Assembly (NCBI RefSeq): GCF_000315915.1 | Contig: NC_020185.1 | Coordinates: 930,001-994,000 of the forward strand | Source: Henningerozyma blattae CBS 6284 | Taxonomy: Eukaryota; Ascomycota; Saccharomycetes; Saccharomycetales; Saccharomycetaceae | Length of the DNA: 64,000 nucleotides | Reading direction: 5' to 3' | In this document: positions 17,158 to 26,074 of the stretch, in pieces | Numbering within the stretch: the first letter of the stretch is position 1 | How the letters are laid out: each line of letters starts with the position of its first letter | The notes under the pieces: model-generated | What the model was told of the DNA's origin: nothing | Databases searched by the model: none | The model's input: only the letters and a program-made list of their open reading frames with translations | Made by a program: the position numbers and the translations under genes

Positions 17158-20100
17158 TTATTTGCCAGAGAGTTGTGCCGGAGTCAATCCAGCTTGTTCG
17201 CATAATGAATAGAACAACGAGTCCTTGTCTCCCAACAGGGTCTGAGGGCTATCGAATTCCTTGATCTCACCCTTATCCAGGACAAGAATACGATCGCTAT
17301 CCATGATTGTGTTCAACCGGTGAGCAATGGTTAGAATCGTTCTATTCTTGAATGCACTCCGGATCGTCTCCTGAATCAATTGATCCGTTTCCACATCCAC
17401 TGCTGCAGTGGCTTCGTCAAGAACAAGAATGTTAGAGGGCACCAACAGAGCCCTTGCTAAACACATCAATTGACGTTGACCCACACTCAAGTTGCTACCA
17501 CCTTCACTTAGTTTGGTGTTCAATGCATTATGACTAATGTCTTCCAGCCCAGACGAGGTCAACCCGTCCGAGGAACTATTACTGTTGTCATTATTACCGC
17601 TGCTATTATTGCTGGCGGGTGACAAAGATTCGTTAGAGGATGAATCCGAAGATGAATGCTTGCTCATATTAATAATATGGCTCTTTAGATGGGACAGTTC
17701 CAGAGCCTTCCATATTTCTTCGTCCGTGTATTGGCCCGTAGGATCGATATTATCTCTCACAGTACCTTCAAACACTTGTGAATCTTGAGGGATGATGCTC
17801 AACTTGTGTCTCAAGTCGTATAACCCAATCTCGTCGGTATTGATCCCATCGACGTTGATATTCCCCTCGCTGGCTTCGATGATTCTGAATAACGCCAGAG
17901 TCAAACTCGATTTACCAGCACCCGTTCTACCGACAATACCGATTTTTTCTCTTGGCTTGATATCCAACGTAATATCTTTCAAAACATAATCCAAATCGGC
18001 TCTGTAACGAGTGTAATAATGATTGAACTTCACTGCACCGTCTTGTGGCCAATTGACATCCGGTCTCTTGTCTTCCACAATGCTTGGAGCTTCACTTGCC
18101 AATTCCGAATATTCCTTAATTCTTTCAACAGAAACAATATTGGTCTCCACTTCCACAGTCATTCTAACAATCCAATTCAACGATTGGGTGATTTGCAATG
18201 CATAACTCAATGAAAGACCAATCATACCAGGCGTCATATTGCCTTGACTCAATCTATAGATACCCAAAGTCGACGCACCCAAGATAATTACAGACCCCAA
18301 GAATTCCAATCTAAACGCCAACCAACGATTACAATTGATTGAAGGGTAATAAGCTGACATGTTATTATCCACACGTTGTTGATTGATATGAATAAATCTG
18401 TTTTCTTGAGAATACCCTCTAATGGTAGATATACCCCCCAAAGTTTCTTGGAAATGCGAAATTGTGGGTGATCTAGTCACTGAATCCAAACGACGCAATT
18501 CTCTAGAGGTTCTCATATAATACTGTTGATAATAGATGTACAAGAAACTCATTGGGACGATGAAGAAAATAAATTGCCATGTAGACACACATATAACTAC
18601 CAATGTAAATGTAACTTTCACTGCATTGGAGAAAAATTGAGAAAAAGTTCTACCCAATAATTCATCCACTTTATACATGTCGTTGGAAAATCTATTCAAA
18701 ATACGTCCAATTGGGGTGGTTTCGAAAAATGACATTGGTGCTCTCAACACAGATGCCAACATTTGAGAATGTAAAATCTTGGAACCATGGATAGTACAGA
18801 ATACCCACAAGATCACTGTTTGTAACAATTGAGATAATGCAGATGAAAACCCAAGTGCAAAATAGATACCCAGATAACGACCAGCATGTGGATTGTCACC
18901 ATTGGATGTATTGATTTCAGACCAATGCTTTAACCAAACATTACCCATAACAGAGAAAAACATTGAAAGAATAATAAACATTAAAAATAAAAATATACTC
19001 TTGGGGTTACAAGCTTTGGCATATTCCCAATAAATAGACCATTTCACTTTACCTTGTTCTCTATGTTCTAATCTCTTGACATCATCATCACCAAAACCAA
19101 TACTACGTAGAGTGGCAAAACTTGCTCTTCTAAGAGATCTAACTTCACCAGATTGAGCCAAATCCAAATCATCCAATTTATGTAATTCTCTTAATTCATC
19201 TTCTAATGGAACATTTGGAGAAGGTTCTTTAGACATCGAACTACTAACCATTGTACCAGGAGTACTTTCATGTTTCTTACCATATTCATTGATCAATTTA
19301 CATAAAGGTGAACCTGGATCAGATGTAACTTCTTCATATTTACCACGTTGAATGATTTCACCATTATCTAATAAAGTAATATAATCAGCAATGTTTAAAA
19401 CAGTAATCTTATTGGTGGCCAACACTTTAGTCTTGGAATGTAATAACCCATTTGGACCCAAAACATGTTCAATTAAATGTTTACCAACATGCTCATCAAC
19501 AGCTGCCAAGGGATCATCAAATAAATAAGTATCTGCTCTAGCATAAACTGCTCTAGCAAGAGAAAGACGAGCCTTTTGACCACCTGACAATGAAATACCC
19601 TTTTCACCAACTAAAGTACTATCACCATCTGGTAATATCGATAAATCAATCGTTAATGCACATGCCTTAATAGTCTTTTCATAAAATTTTTTATCAAATT
19701 TATGACCAAATAAAATATTTTCTTTAACAGTACCATTCATAATCCAAGGAACTTGACTCACATATGCAACATCACCATGAACTGTAGCAAAACCTTTAAC
19801 TCTAAATAAATCACCTAATATACTTTGAATTAATGCACTCTTACCACTACCAACTTTACCAACAATACATGTCAATTCACCCTTTCTAGCTTGGAAATTA
19901 ATATTCTTAAGAGCAACTTTATATTCTGGTTTACGTTTCCATAAGAAAGTAGCATCATCACCCAATTTAATAGATACATCACCCGTATTTTTCACATTGG
20001 GCAATCTTTGAACTGCATCTTTTTGTAATTCTTCATTGGTTAAGAATGAAAACAATCTATTAATAGAAATGGAAGCTTCAATGAAAGATGTAATCATGAT

Positions 20101-21798
20101 TGGAATAGCAGCCATGGGGAAAGATAATAAATTGAATAAAGTCAACGCAGGGAATACAAGATCAGTAGTTAAAGGTCTATCTTGAGTCCAAACAAACACT
20201 GCAAAAGTAGAACATGAAACTAAAAATGGAACTATATTAAATTGGAAATGAGTAAAGGCTACATAACAACCCATCTTGGTTAAATTCTTCAATTCTTTTT
20301 CATTTCTAACATATTCTAATTTTTCCTTATAAGGAGCTTCCCAAGCATAAAGTTTCAATGATTTAATATTATTCAAAATTTCACTGATTAAACGAGTTCT
20401 TTCATCTTTATTTTTCATTTGAATCTTTTGTAATTTCTTTTGTATTCTCATCAAATAAGAATTAATTGGCATCATAAAGATTAAGATGAAAACACCAATC
20501 CACATGGAATTACCTAACAATTTGTATAATGAAACTAAACATAAGGTGATTTGGAAAGGACCAGACCAGATAATATTACACCATTGAGCCACATCTTGTA
20601 ATCTTTGGACATCAACACTCATCAAATTAACTACATCACCAGTAGATGATGTTCCAGAAGCTTCATTAGATAAAACCAATGATTTTTGATAAATGACAGA
20701 ACTCATGGCAGATCTAATGTTCATACCTGTATTGAAAGAATTCAAGAAATATTGATGTAAGAATGAAGTTTGAATAAAACTAACCAAAAACATGGCAATG
20801 GAAATCATGAAACCTTTAATAATTGGTAACTCTAAATCTGGATTTGTATAAGCAGTAACGAATTGAATCAAAATCTTTAACAATTGAGGTTGAGTGAAAG
20901 CCAGAATATCATGAATGACTTTAAAAGTTGCTGCTAATAATAATCTGGAACCAAATGTTCTTAACAATGCACCAGTTAAAGATGGACTTGATTTATGTTT
21001 AATTTGATATTGCCAATTATCATTAAAGTTCTCGGATAAAGTCTTACTGTCAAACCCCTTTGGTAATCTATATAAATCAGATTCAGTTAAAAACTTTTCA
21101 TACCCAGTTTTCATCAATTCAGTCATCCAGGCAAATGAAATTCTTGAGAAAATATTTGCTGAATCATAAGGACTTACTTTTTTCTTGGTAATTCTTTCTT
21201 GAATATCTTGGTATGGCATCTTTTGCTTCTTTGGGAAAGCTTCCAAGAATAAGATGAAAAATGCATTAATAGCTTGGAAAAGTGTGAAGATGAATACCTT
21301 ATGAGTGAAATACCATTTACCTTCATAATGGTTTCTGATGATGAAATTCCCAGCCTTAGCAGATTGAGCTACACTTTCAAATAACCAATAGAATAAGATA
21401 ATACTGCTTGAAACATTAGATCTATGGTATTCAATCCAATGTAAAGCTAATGCCACAAACAAAGAAATAGTAGTGATCAAGTATTGAGAAATAACAGTGA
21501 TATCTGTAGTCTTGTTATGAGGTAAATGTAACGAAGCAGAGCATACAAAAAAGATTTGAACTACAACCAATAACATTCTTGAGGCTATTAGCCAATTGTT
21601 TCTATATTTGATCCCCGGATGCTTATTCTTGATTAAACGTATTAAACTTCGAGAACCAAAAACAATCATAAATAACCCAGAAATATTTAAGAGAATACCA
21701 TCAATAAAACATTGTGTAAAATCCCCATAGGGTGAGATTGGACCAAACCCTTCTTTAGAATGGCACCAAAGACATGCTGGAGCAGTATTATTACTCAT
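17158..21798 (-). CDS. YCF1: Ycf1 vacuolar glutathione-conjugate ABC-C transporter
   Basis: MRP-type ABC transporter of the vacuolar membrane that pumps glutathione conjugates and heavy-metal-glutathione complexes into the vacuole. It is 1546 aa (S. cerevisiae 1515). The order is: extra N-terminal membrane domain TMD0 (residues ~30-200), TMD1 (~280-600), NBD1 with Walker A GKVGSGKS at 647-654 and signature LSGGQ, a phosphorylatable linker (SLRRASFATL), TMD2, and NBD2 with Walker A GRTGAGKS at 1290-1297 and signature LSVGQ. A Ser/Asn-rich insert of about 40 residues (~1381-1423) lies in NBD2 just before the signature. The 3' third is richer in GC than the 5' part. A Yap1-type element lies upstream. 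Confidence 0.96.
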   Translation of the reverse strand: MSNNTAPACLWCHSKEGFGPISPYGDFTQCFIDGILLNISGLFMIVFGSRSLIRLIKNKHPGIKYRNNWLIASRMLLVVVQIFFVCSASLHLPHNKTTDITVISQYLITTISLFVALALHWIEYHRSNVSSSIILFYWLFESVAQSAKAGNFIIRNHYEGKWYFTHKVFIFTLFQAINAFFILFLEAFPKKQKMPYQDIQERITKKKVSPYDSANIFSRISFAWMTELMKTGYEKFLTESDLYRLPKGFDSKTLSENFNDNWQYQIKHKSSPSLTGALLRTFGSRLLLAATFKVIHDILAFTQPQLLKILIQFVTAYTNPDLELPIIKGFMISIAMFLVSFIQTSFLHQYFLNSFNTGMNIRSAMSSVIYQKSLVLSNEASGTSSTGDVVNLMSVDVQRLQDVAQWCNIIWSGPFQITLCLVSLYKLLGNSMWIGVFILIFMMPINSYLMRIQKKLQKIQMKNKDERTRLISEILNNIKSLKLYAWEAPYKEKLEYVRNEKELKNLTKMGCYVAFTHFQFNIVPFLVSCSTFAVFVWTQDRPLTTDLVFPALTLFNLLSFPMAAIPIMITSFIEASISINRLFSFLTNEELQKDAVQRLPNVKNTGDVSIKLGDDATFLWKRKPEYKVALKNINFQARKGELTCIVGKVGSGKSALIQSILGDLFRVKGFATVHGDVAYVSQVPWIMNGTVKENILFGHKFDKKFYEKTIKACALTIDLSILPDGDSTLVGEKGISLSGGQKARLSLARAVYARADTYLFDDPLAAVDEHVGKHLIEHVLGPNGLLHSKTKVLATNKITVLNIADYITLLDNGEIIQRGKYEEVTSDPGSPLCKLINEYGKKHESTPGTMVSSSMSKEPSPNVPLEDELRELHKLDDLDLAQSGEVRSLRRASFATLRSIGFGDDDVKRLEHREQGKVKWSIYWEYAKACNPKSIFLFLMFIILSMFFSVMGNVWLKHWSEINTSNGDNPHAGRYLGIYFALGFSSALSQLLQTVILWVFCTIHGSKILHSQMLASVLRAPMSFFETTPIGRILNRFSNDMYKVDELLGRTFSQFFSNAVKVTFTLVVICVSTWQFIFFIVPMSFLYIYYQQYYMRTSRELRRLDSVTRSPTISHFQETLGGISTIRGYSQENRFIHINQQRVDNNMSAYYPSINCNRWLAFRLEFLGSVIILGASTLGIYRLSQGNMTPGMIGLSLSYALQITQSLNWIVRMTVEVETNIVSVERIKEYSELASEAPSIVEDKRPDVNWPQDGAVKFNHYYTRYRADLDYVLKDITLDIKPREKIGIVGRTGAGKSSLTLALFRIIEASEGNINVDGINTDEIGLYDLRHKLSIIPQDSQVFEGTVRDNIDPTGQYTDEEIWKALELSHLKSHIINMSKHSSSDSSSNESLSPASNNSSGNNDNSNSSSDGLTSSGLEDISHNALNTKLSEGGSNLSVGQRQLMCLARALLVPSNILVLDEATAAVDVETDQLIQETIRSAFKNRTILTIAHRLNTIMDSDRILVLDKGEIKEFDSPQTLLGDKDSLFYSLCEQAGLTPAQLSGK

Positions 21799-22270
21799 AT
21801 TTAAACCACTTCCTTAAGTTTATTTTTCTATTTTATTTTATTTTTTAATTTTATCCAGCTAAATGAAATGGTACGTTTTATAGCTAGTGCTGAATAAGAT
21901 TGAGTAATGCTATTAATTACAAATTGCTCTTGTTCTACTTTTCAAAATAAATTTCAAAACTAAACACAAAATAGACAATTAAAACTAATGAAACTCTACC
22001 AATATCAGTAAATTTTAATTTCCTCTACGAATGAATATATATATATATATATGTAGAGAATTATCAACTAAAACAGATATTGCGTTTCTCAGCGTGTCTT
22101 TCTTTAGTCATCAAATGTTGCCTTTTCAAATCTCTTTTATTTTTTTTTTTCACCTTTATAGGTCGAATTCTCTCATTGTATGGTCTCATCTCGAAAACCT
22201 TTCCAGTCAAGACCTCTTTTTTCCACCGCCATAAAGGAGCCACGGCATTTTTAGGGTGGCGCGAGTGATA

Positions 22271-22277
22271 TTACTAA
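22271..22277. promoter_or_regulatory. Yap1 response element TTACTAA upstream of YCF1
   Basis: TTACTAA matches the Yap1 element TTA(C/G)TAA exactly and lies about 470 bases upstream of the YCF1 ATG. YCF1 is a known Yap1 target in S. cerevisiae, so the position is meaningful, although a 7-mer can arise by chance. Confidence 0.5.
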
Positions 22278-22360
22278 GCACCGAGTTTCGCAAAAATTAG
22301 AGGATAAGGCGGTAAAACATAATTAATAAAAGAAGTATATAAATATTTTATATGTTATGA

Positions 22361-22400
22361 GAAGACGAAAGAAGGTGAAAGAAGATGAAAGAAGATGAAA
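22361..22400 (+). repeat. Four 10-bp purine-rich units
   Basis: Four consecutive 10-base units of form GAAGRYGAAA (GAAGACGAAA, GAAGGTGAAA, GAAGATGAAA, GAAGATGAAA) in the YCF1-AVL9 gap. Purines lie on one strand throughout. Confidence 0.85.
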
Positions 22401-22814
22401 GAAAGTGGGAGTGATAGACAAAGATTGAAAGAGAAAAAAAGCATCTTAGATTGGGCATTTTATTCTTATGATGTAAAATATATATCGTATATGAGACTGC
22501 TTGTTACCATAACAATTGTTTGTTTTAAGTGGAGGCTTGCAAAATTCTTGCTTTTATTAGAGTAGATAAACGTATTTCTTTCTGAAATTACAGTGTGCTA
22601 TAGAGAAAACATAAATATACTTGATTTGATCATGTGAAATCTTTATCTCTACTGGCTTTTAATTAATCTCTCCAATGCTCGAAAAAGATACAGTAGGAAC
22701 TTAAAGCAGAGGGACAGATATACTTTTCTAAGAGATAGTTGCCAAAAAAAAAAAAAAAAGAAAAAAATGACATCAAGAAGTACCCGTGTATATGAAAAAA
22801 GTTTAATTACGTTC

Positions 22815-25091
22815 TTATATGTCCTTTGTAACACTTATCTTAGTACTATCATCATCGTCAATGTTTGATATGGAACTTTTCTTACTCAAAGCTTGGTCTG
22901 TTAAGTCAGATGCTTTATCTACTTGTGTACTATCATCTGTGTGTAGGCCAAGACCAATGGATAAATCATCAGATTTCTTTATTCTAGTTATGCTTCTGTT
23001 GGAAGAATGTTTTGCACTATGGCCTTTGATCTTTCCTAGGTATAACGTTGCTGTATTTATAGTGATATGACTACCACTATTGTTTTTAGATTCATTTATT
23101 ATGGGAGATTTGCGTTGTGCTGGTGATTTACGTGATATTGGCGATTTGTCCAAAGTATTATTAAAAGATTTTGGATTTGAGTCAGGTGTTGAAGGTGTAC
23201 CAACAGTACTTGAATCTCCTCCTTGAAGACTGGAATGCTCCACAATATATTCACTACCCACATCTGATACATCTTTTTCTTGTTCTTTCCCCTTATGTGG
23301 TTCTTTATCTTTATTTTTCTTTCGATTGAATAGGTCTTTCCAATTATTCCAAATATCAGATTGAGGCGTTTTAGATCCTTTACTCTCTTCCTTCATATCG
23401 TTGGCATGTGAAGATGTAAAGCTTTTGCTAACTGAAAGTACGTCACTTTTAGAAGCATTCTCTGTAGTATTAGATTTAACATTTTCAAGAATTTTATTAC
23501 TCTGACTATGTTTAATATCAGTCTCATCATTTTGATCTACATTAAGTTTAGATGGGGGTGTTTTAGTAGTATTATTCCCAGGATCTTTCTTTTCATTAGA
23601 GCTTGTTTTGTCAAATCTCTCTTTATGACTTCGTTTCATCTTTTCAATTGTACCTGAAAATTTTTGTTGGAAAACTGCCATTGTATCTGCACTTTGGTAT
23701 ATATGTTTTGGTGGAAATAAATCAAATAATCTATCATCTGTGATCTTGGAAAATATCTTATGGTTTTGAGTTAATCTCCATTTTTGGACCCATTCAGATC
23801 CAAACAGATTGATTGGGAAATTATTTTTCAATTCAACAGGAATAGTTTCTAATGAAGAAGCATTATTTTTATTATTCAGCAAAAAATCATCTAATTTTTC
23901 ACTTGATAACATACCTGCAAAATAGTCTTCAAATTGCCATCTAATAAAATCTTCACTACCTTCAAATTGAGAATTATTTGGAGTAGTATAATCATCTTCG
24001 TTCCATGAATTATCTACTAAAGTTGAAATATATTCTATCCATTTTTTATCATGATATGATAATTGCAAAGAAGTATTCAATGATTTATCAATAATTTCTA
24101 CGTGGAAATTATCAGCATCTATAAATATTTGACATAATTCATCTTTTTGTTCTAATAACAATGAATTAGATGTACCAATGGTGAAAAATTTTGTATTTTC
24201 AGATTTTAAATCACCAATTTGTTGTAATGGCATATATGGAGAAAATAATCCACCTTTTTCAAAAATATGTAACGGTAATCCTTGAAATTTTAAAATTGAT
24301 TTTCTATCACTTGATTTAAACGAATCTATTGGTTGCAAAGAAGAGATATCTTTGAATAATAAGGGACTACCCGAATCGCCTAAATCAGAGGGCAATCTTG
24401 GAATTAAGCCAATAAGTGCGAATTCTAAATTACATAATGATTCTACGTCATGTCCATAAAATATTATTTTCTTTTCTAATAACATCGCCTTGAGTATTAC
24501 TAAAACATCTTTTTTAAAATCATGTAATATTTTTCTTAATGATAAACCTACATATAAATTACTTTCTTGAATTGTTTGAGTTTTAAATAGTGAACTCAAA
24601 TTTTCATATAATGAAATAATAATATTACGATCAGAAAAATTTCGTTGTGAAAAAAATACATTGGTAACAATACTCAATTTATCTTTAATTTGCCCAAATA
24701 TTAATTTCCGTGAGATGACTACTAATGATTTTTGTACAGTAGATCTAGTAACATCTTTATTTTTCTCCAATAAATCTTCTGATTTGATCTGCCTTGAGCA
24801 AGAAATGGCAAATAAAGTAGTATAATCTGCAGCATTCCCATCTATATCTAAATTTAGCTCTGAAGCATCCTTAGAAGGCGCTCTATTTAATTTTTCATTA
24901 AACAATAAGGTGAAATATGTGAATGTTTCTTCATAAGAATGTGAACCATCCGGCAAAGCTTGGAACGGTAGATTTGGCCATAGTTGAGTTGTATCCGTCT
25001 CTTTTGGAAGACCATACCAATATTCCACTTCTGGACCTCGTGTATGATGGAAATCTACTAAACAAACACCAAATATGATATCTTCAGACAT
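22815..25091 (-). CDS. AVL9: Avl9, late secretory pathway protein
   Basis: Conserved Avl9-family (DENN-related) protein needed for exocytic transport from the Golgi. It is 758 aa (S. cerevisiae 764). The start MSEDIIFGVCLVDFHHTRGP with the following EVEYWYGLP is the hallmark of the family. The conserved module occupies about residues 1-480. The C-terminal 270 residues are Ser/Lys/Asp-rich and probably disordered (for example SPISRKSPAQRKSP). It is YLR114C in S. cerevisiae, here placed between YDR135C (YCF1) and YDR138W (HPR1) orthologs. It is divergent from HPR1. Confidence 0.94.
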   Translation of the reverse strand: MSEDIIFGVCLVDFHHTRGPEVEYWYGLPKETDTTQLWPNLPFQALPDGSHSYEETFTYFTLLFNEKLNRAPSKDASELNLDIDGNAADYTTLFAISCSRQIKSEDLLEKNKDVTRSTVQKSLVVISRKLIFGQIKDKLSIVTNVFFSQRNFSDRNIIISLYENLSSLFKTQTIQESNLYVGLSLRKILHDFKKDVLVILKAMLLEKKIIFYGHDVESLCNLEFALIGLIPRLPSDLGDSGSPLLFKDISSLQPIDSFKSSDRKSILKFQGLPLHIFEKGGLFSPYMPLQQIGDLKSENTKFFTIGTSNSLLLEQKDELCQIFIDADNFHVEIIDKSLNTSLQLSYHDKKWIEYISTLVDNSWNEDDYTTPNNSQFEGSEDFIRWQFEDYFAGMLSSEKLDDFLLNNKNNASSLETIPVELKNNFPINLFGSEWVQKWRLTQNHKIFSKITDDRLFDLFPPKHIYQSADTMAVFQQKFSGTIEKMKRSHKERFDKTSSNEKKDPGNNTTKTPPSKLNVDQNDETDIKHSQSNKILENVKSNTTENASKSDVLSVSKSFTSSHANDMKEESKGSKTPQSDIWNNWKDLFNRKKNKDKEPHKGKEQEKDVSDVGSEYIVEHSSLQGGDSSTVGTPSTPDSNPKSFNNTLDKSPISRKSPAQRKSPIINESKNNSGSHITINTATLYLGKIKGHSAKHSSNRSITRIKKSDDLSIGLGLHTDDSTQVDKASDLTDQALSKKSSISNIDDDDSTKISVTKDI

Positions 25092-26074
25092 TTATAAATT
25101 GGAGAATAATATAAAAAAAAAGGGATATGAGAGTCGAAAGCTTTGTATTCTAAATGGCACAAAACTCTGAATCAAAACACTAGCAATTAAATGCAGTTTG
25201 TGGATTATGATAATACACAAATAAACAATACAAAAAAGGGGCGACAATGCTCTATTGTTAAAAGCCAACCCACAATAAAATAATTACCAGAAAAAATTCA
25301 ATAAGAATGCTTAAAATGTAAACCCCTCAGTAAATCACGTTTAATATTGTTCTGGGATCTTTCTAAAATTATCTTCCAAAATTGAAGTATTTGGTATTAG
25401 TGTATGCCAAGTCTGCATTCTTGGTTTCCAAAAACCATCACGTTAATATGTTATTTAAACTTACAATTACAGCCTAATTTACGAGCCTTTCACGATCGCT
25501 GAAATTCGGAAATAAACAGGAGAATATAAACAAAGTCAAAATCTCATAGTTAAATAAGATTAGTAAAGGGTTTAATTTCTATAGATAAAAAAAACACACT
25601 GTCTATGTGTGATATATGTTTCTAACATTAGTTTAGGAATTTTAAAGAGGAGTAAGTAATTGAGGTCTCAACTATCGAGTAAATTCAAGAACCACTAGAT
25701 ATACTTTAATGATTAATGATGATGCAGAATTGCGAGATAATATAAATTTATCATTTTTTTATATGTAGTATGTTTGAGAATAATTTTAGCTAAGTCCAAG
25801 AGGGTTGTGTTTGTTATTATTATATCTTTATCATTTCTATTAGTATCTATCCTATATCAAGTTTTTAATCTTATATATATAATATTTAACATTAAAAATA
25901 TTTCGGAAATGATATGAAAAAAACAAAACACATTGAGATATTTATTAAGAAATACACGAAATAAAGCAACCAAGAAGGATAAGAGTTCTAGTTTACGATA
26001 TTTCGTTCAATAGCATAACTAACTTTGAATAGTATTATCAGGATTAATAACTTTGCAATTTTTCTTGTGGAAAA
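25092..26074. other. Divergent intergenic region AVL9/HPR1
   Basis: About 980 bases, long for a shared promoter in this compact genome. It is AT-rich throughout. I see no reading frame, tRNA B-box or clear factor site in it. Confidence 0.5.

Larger units (their letters stand above)
21799..22814. other. Intergenic region YCF1-AVL9
   Basis: About 1 kb holding the YCF1 promoter and the 3' end of AVL9. It has an AT microsatellite near 22035-22052, a Yap1-type site at 22271-22277, and four 10-base GAAGRYGAAA units at 22361-22400. RGP1, which I expect between these genes in ancestral order, is not visible. Confidence 0.55.
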
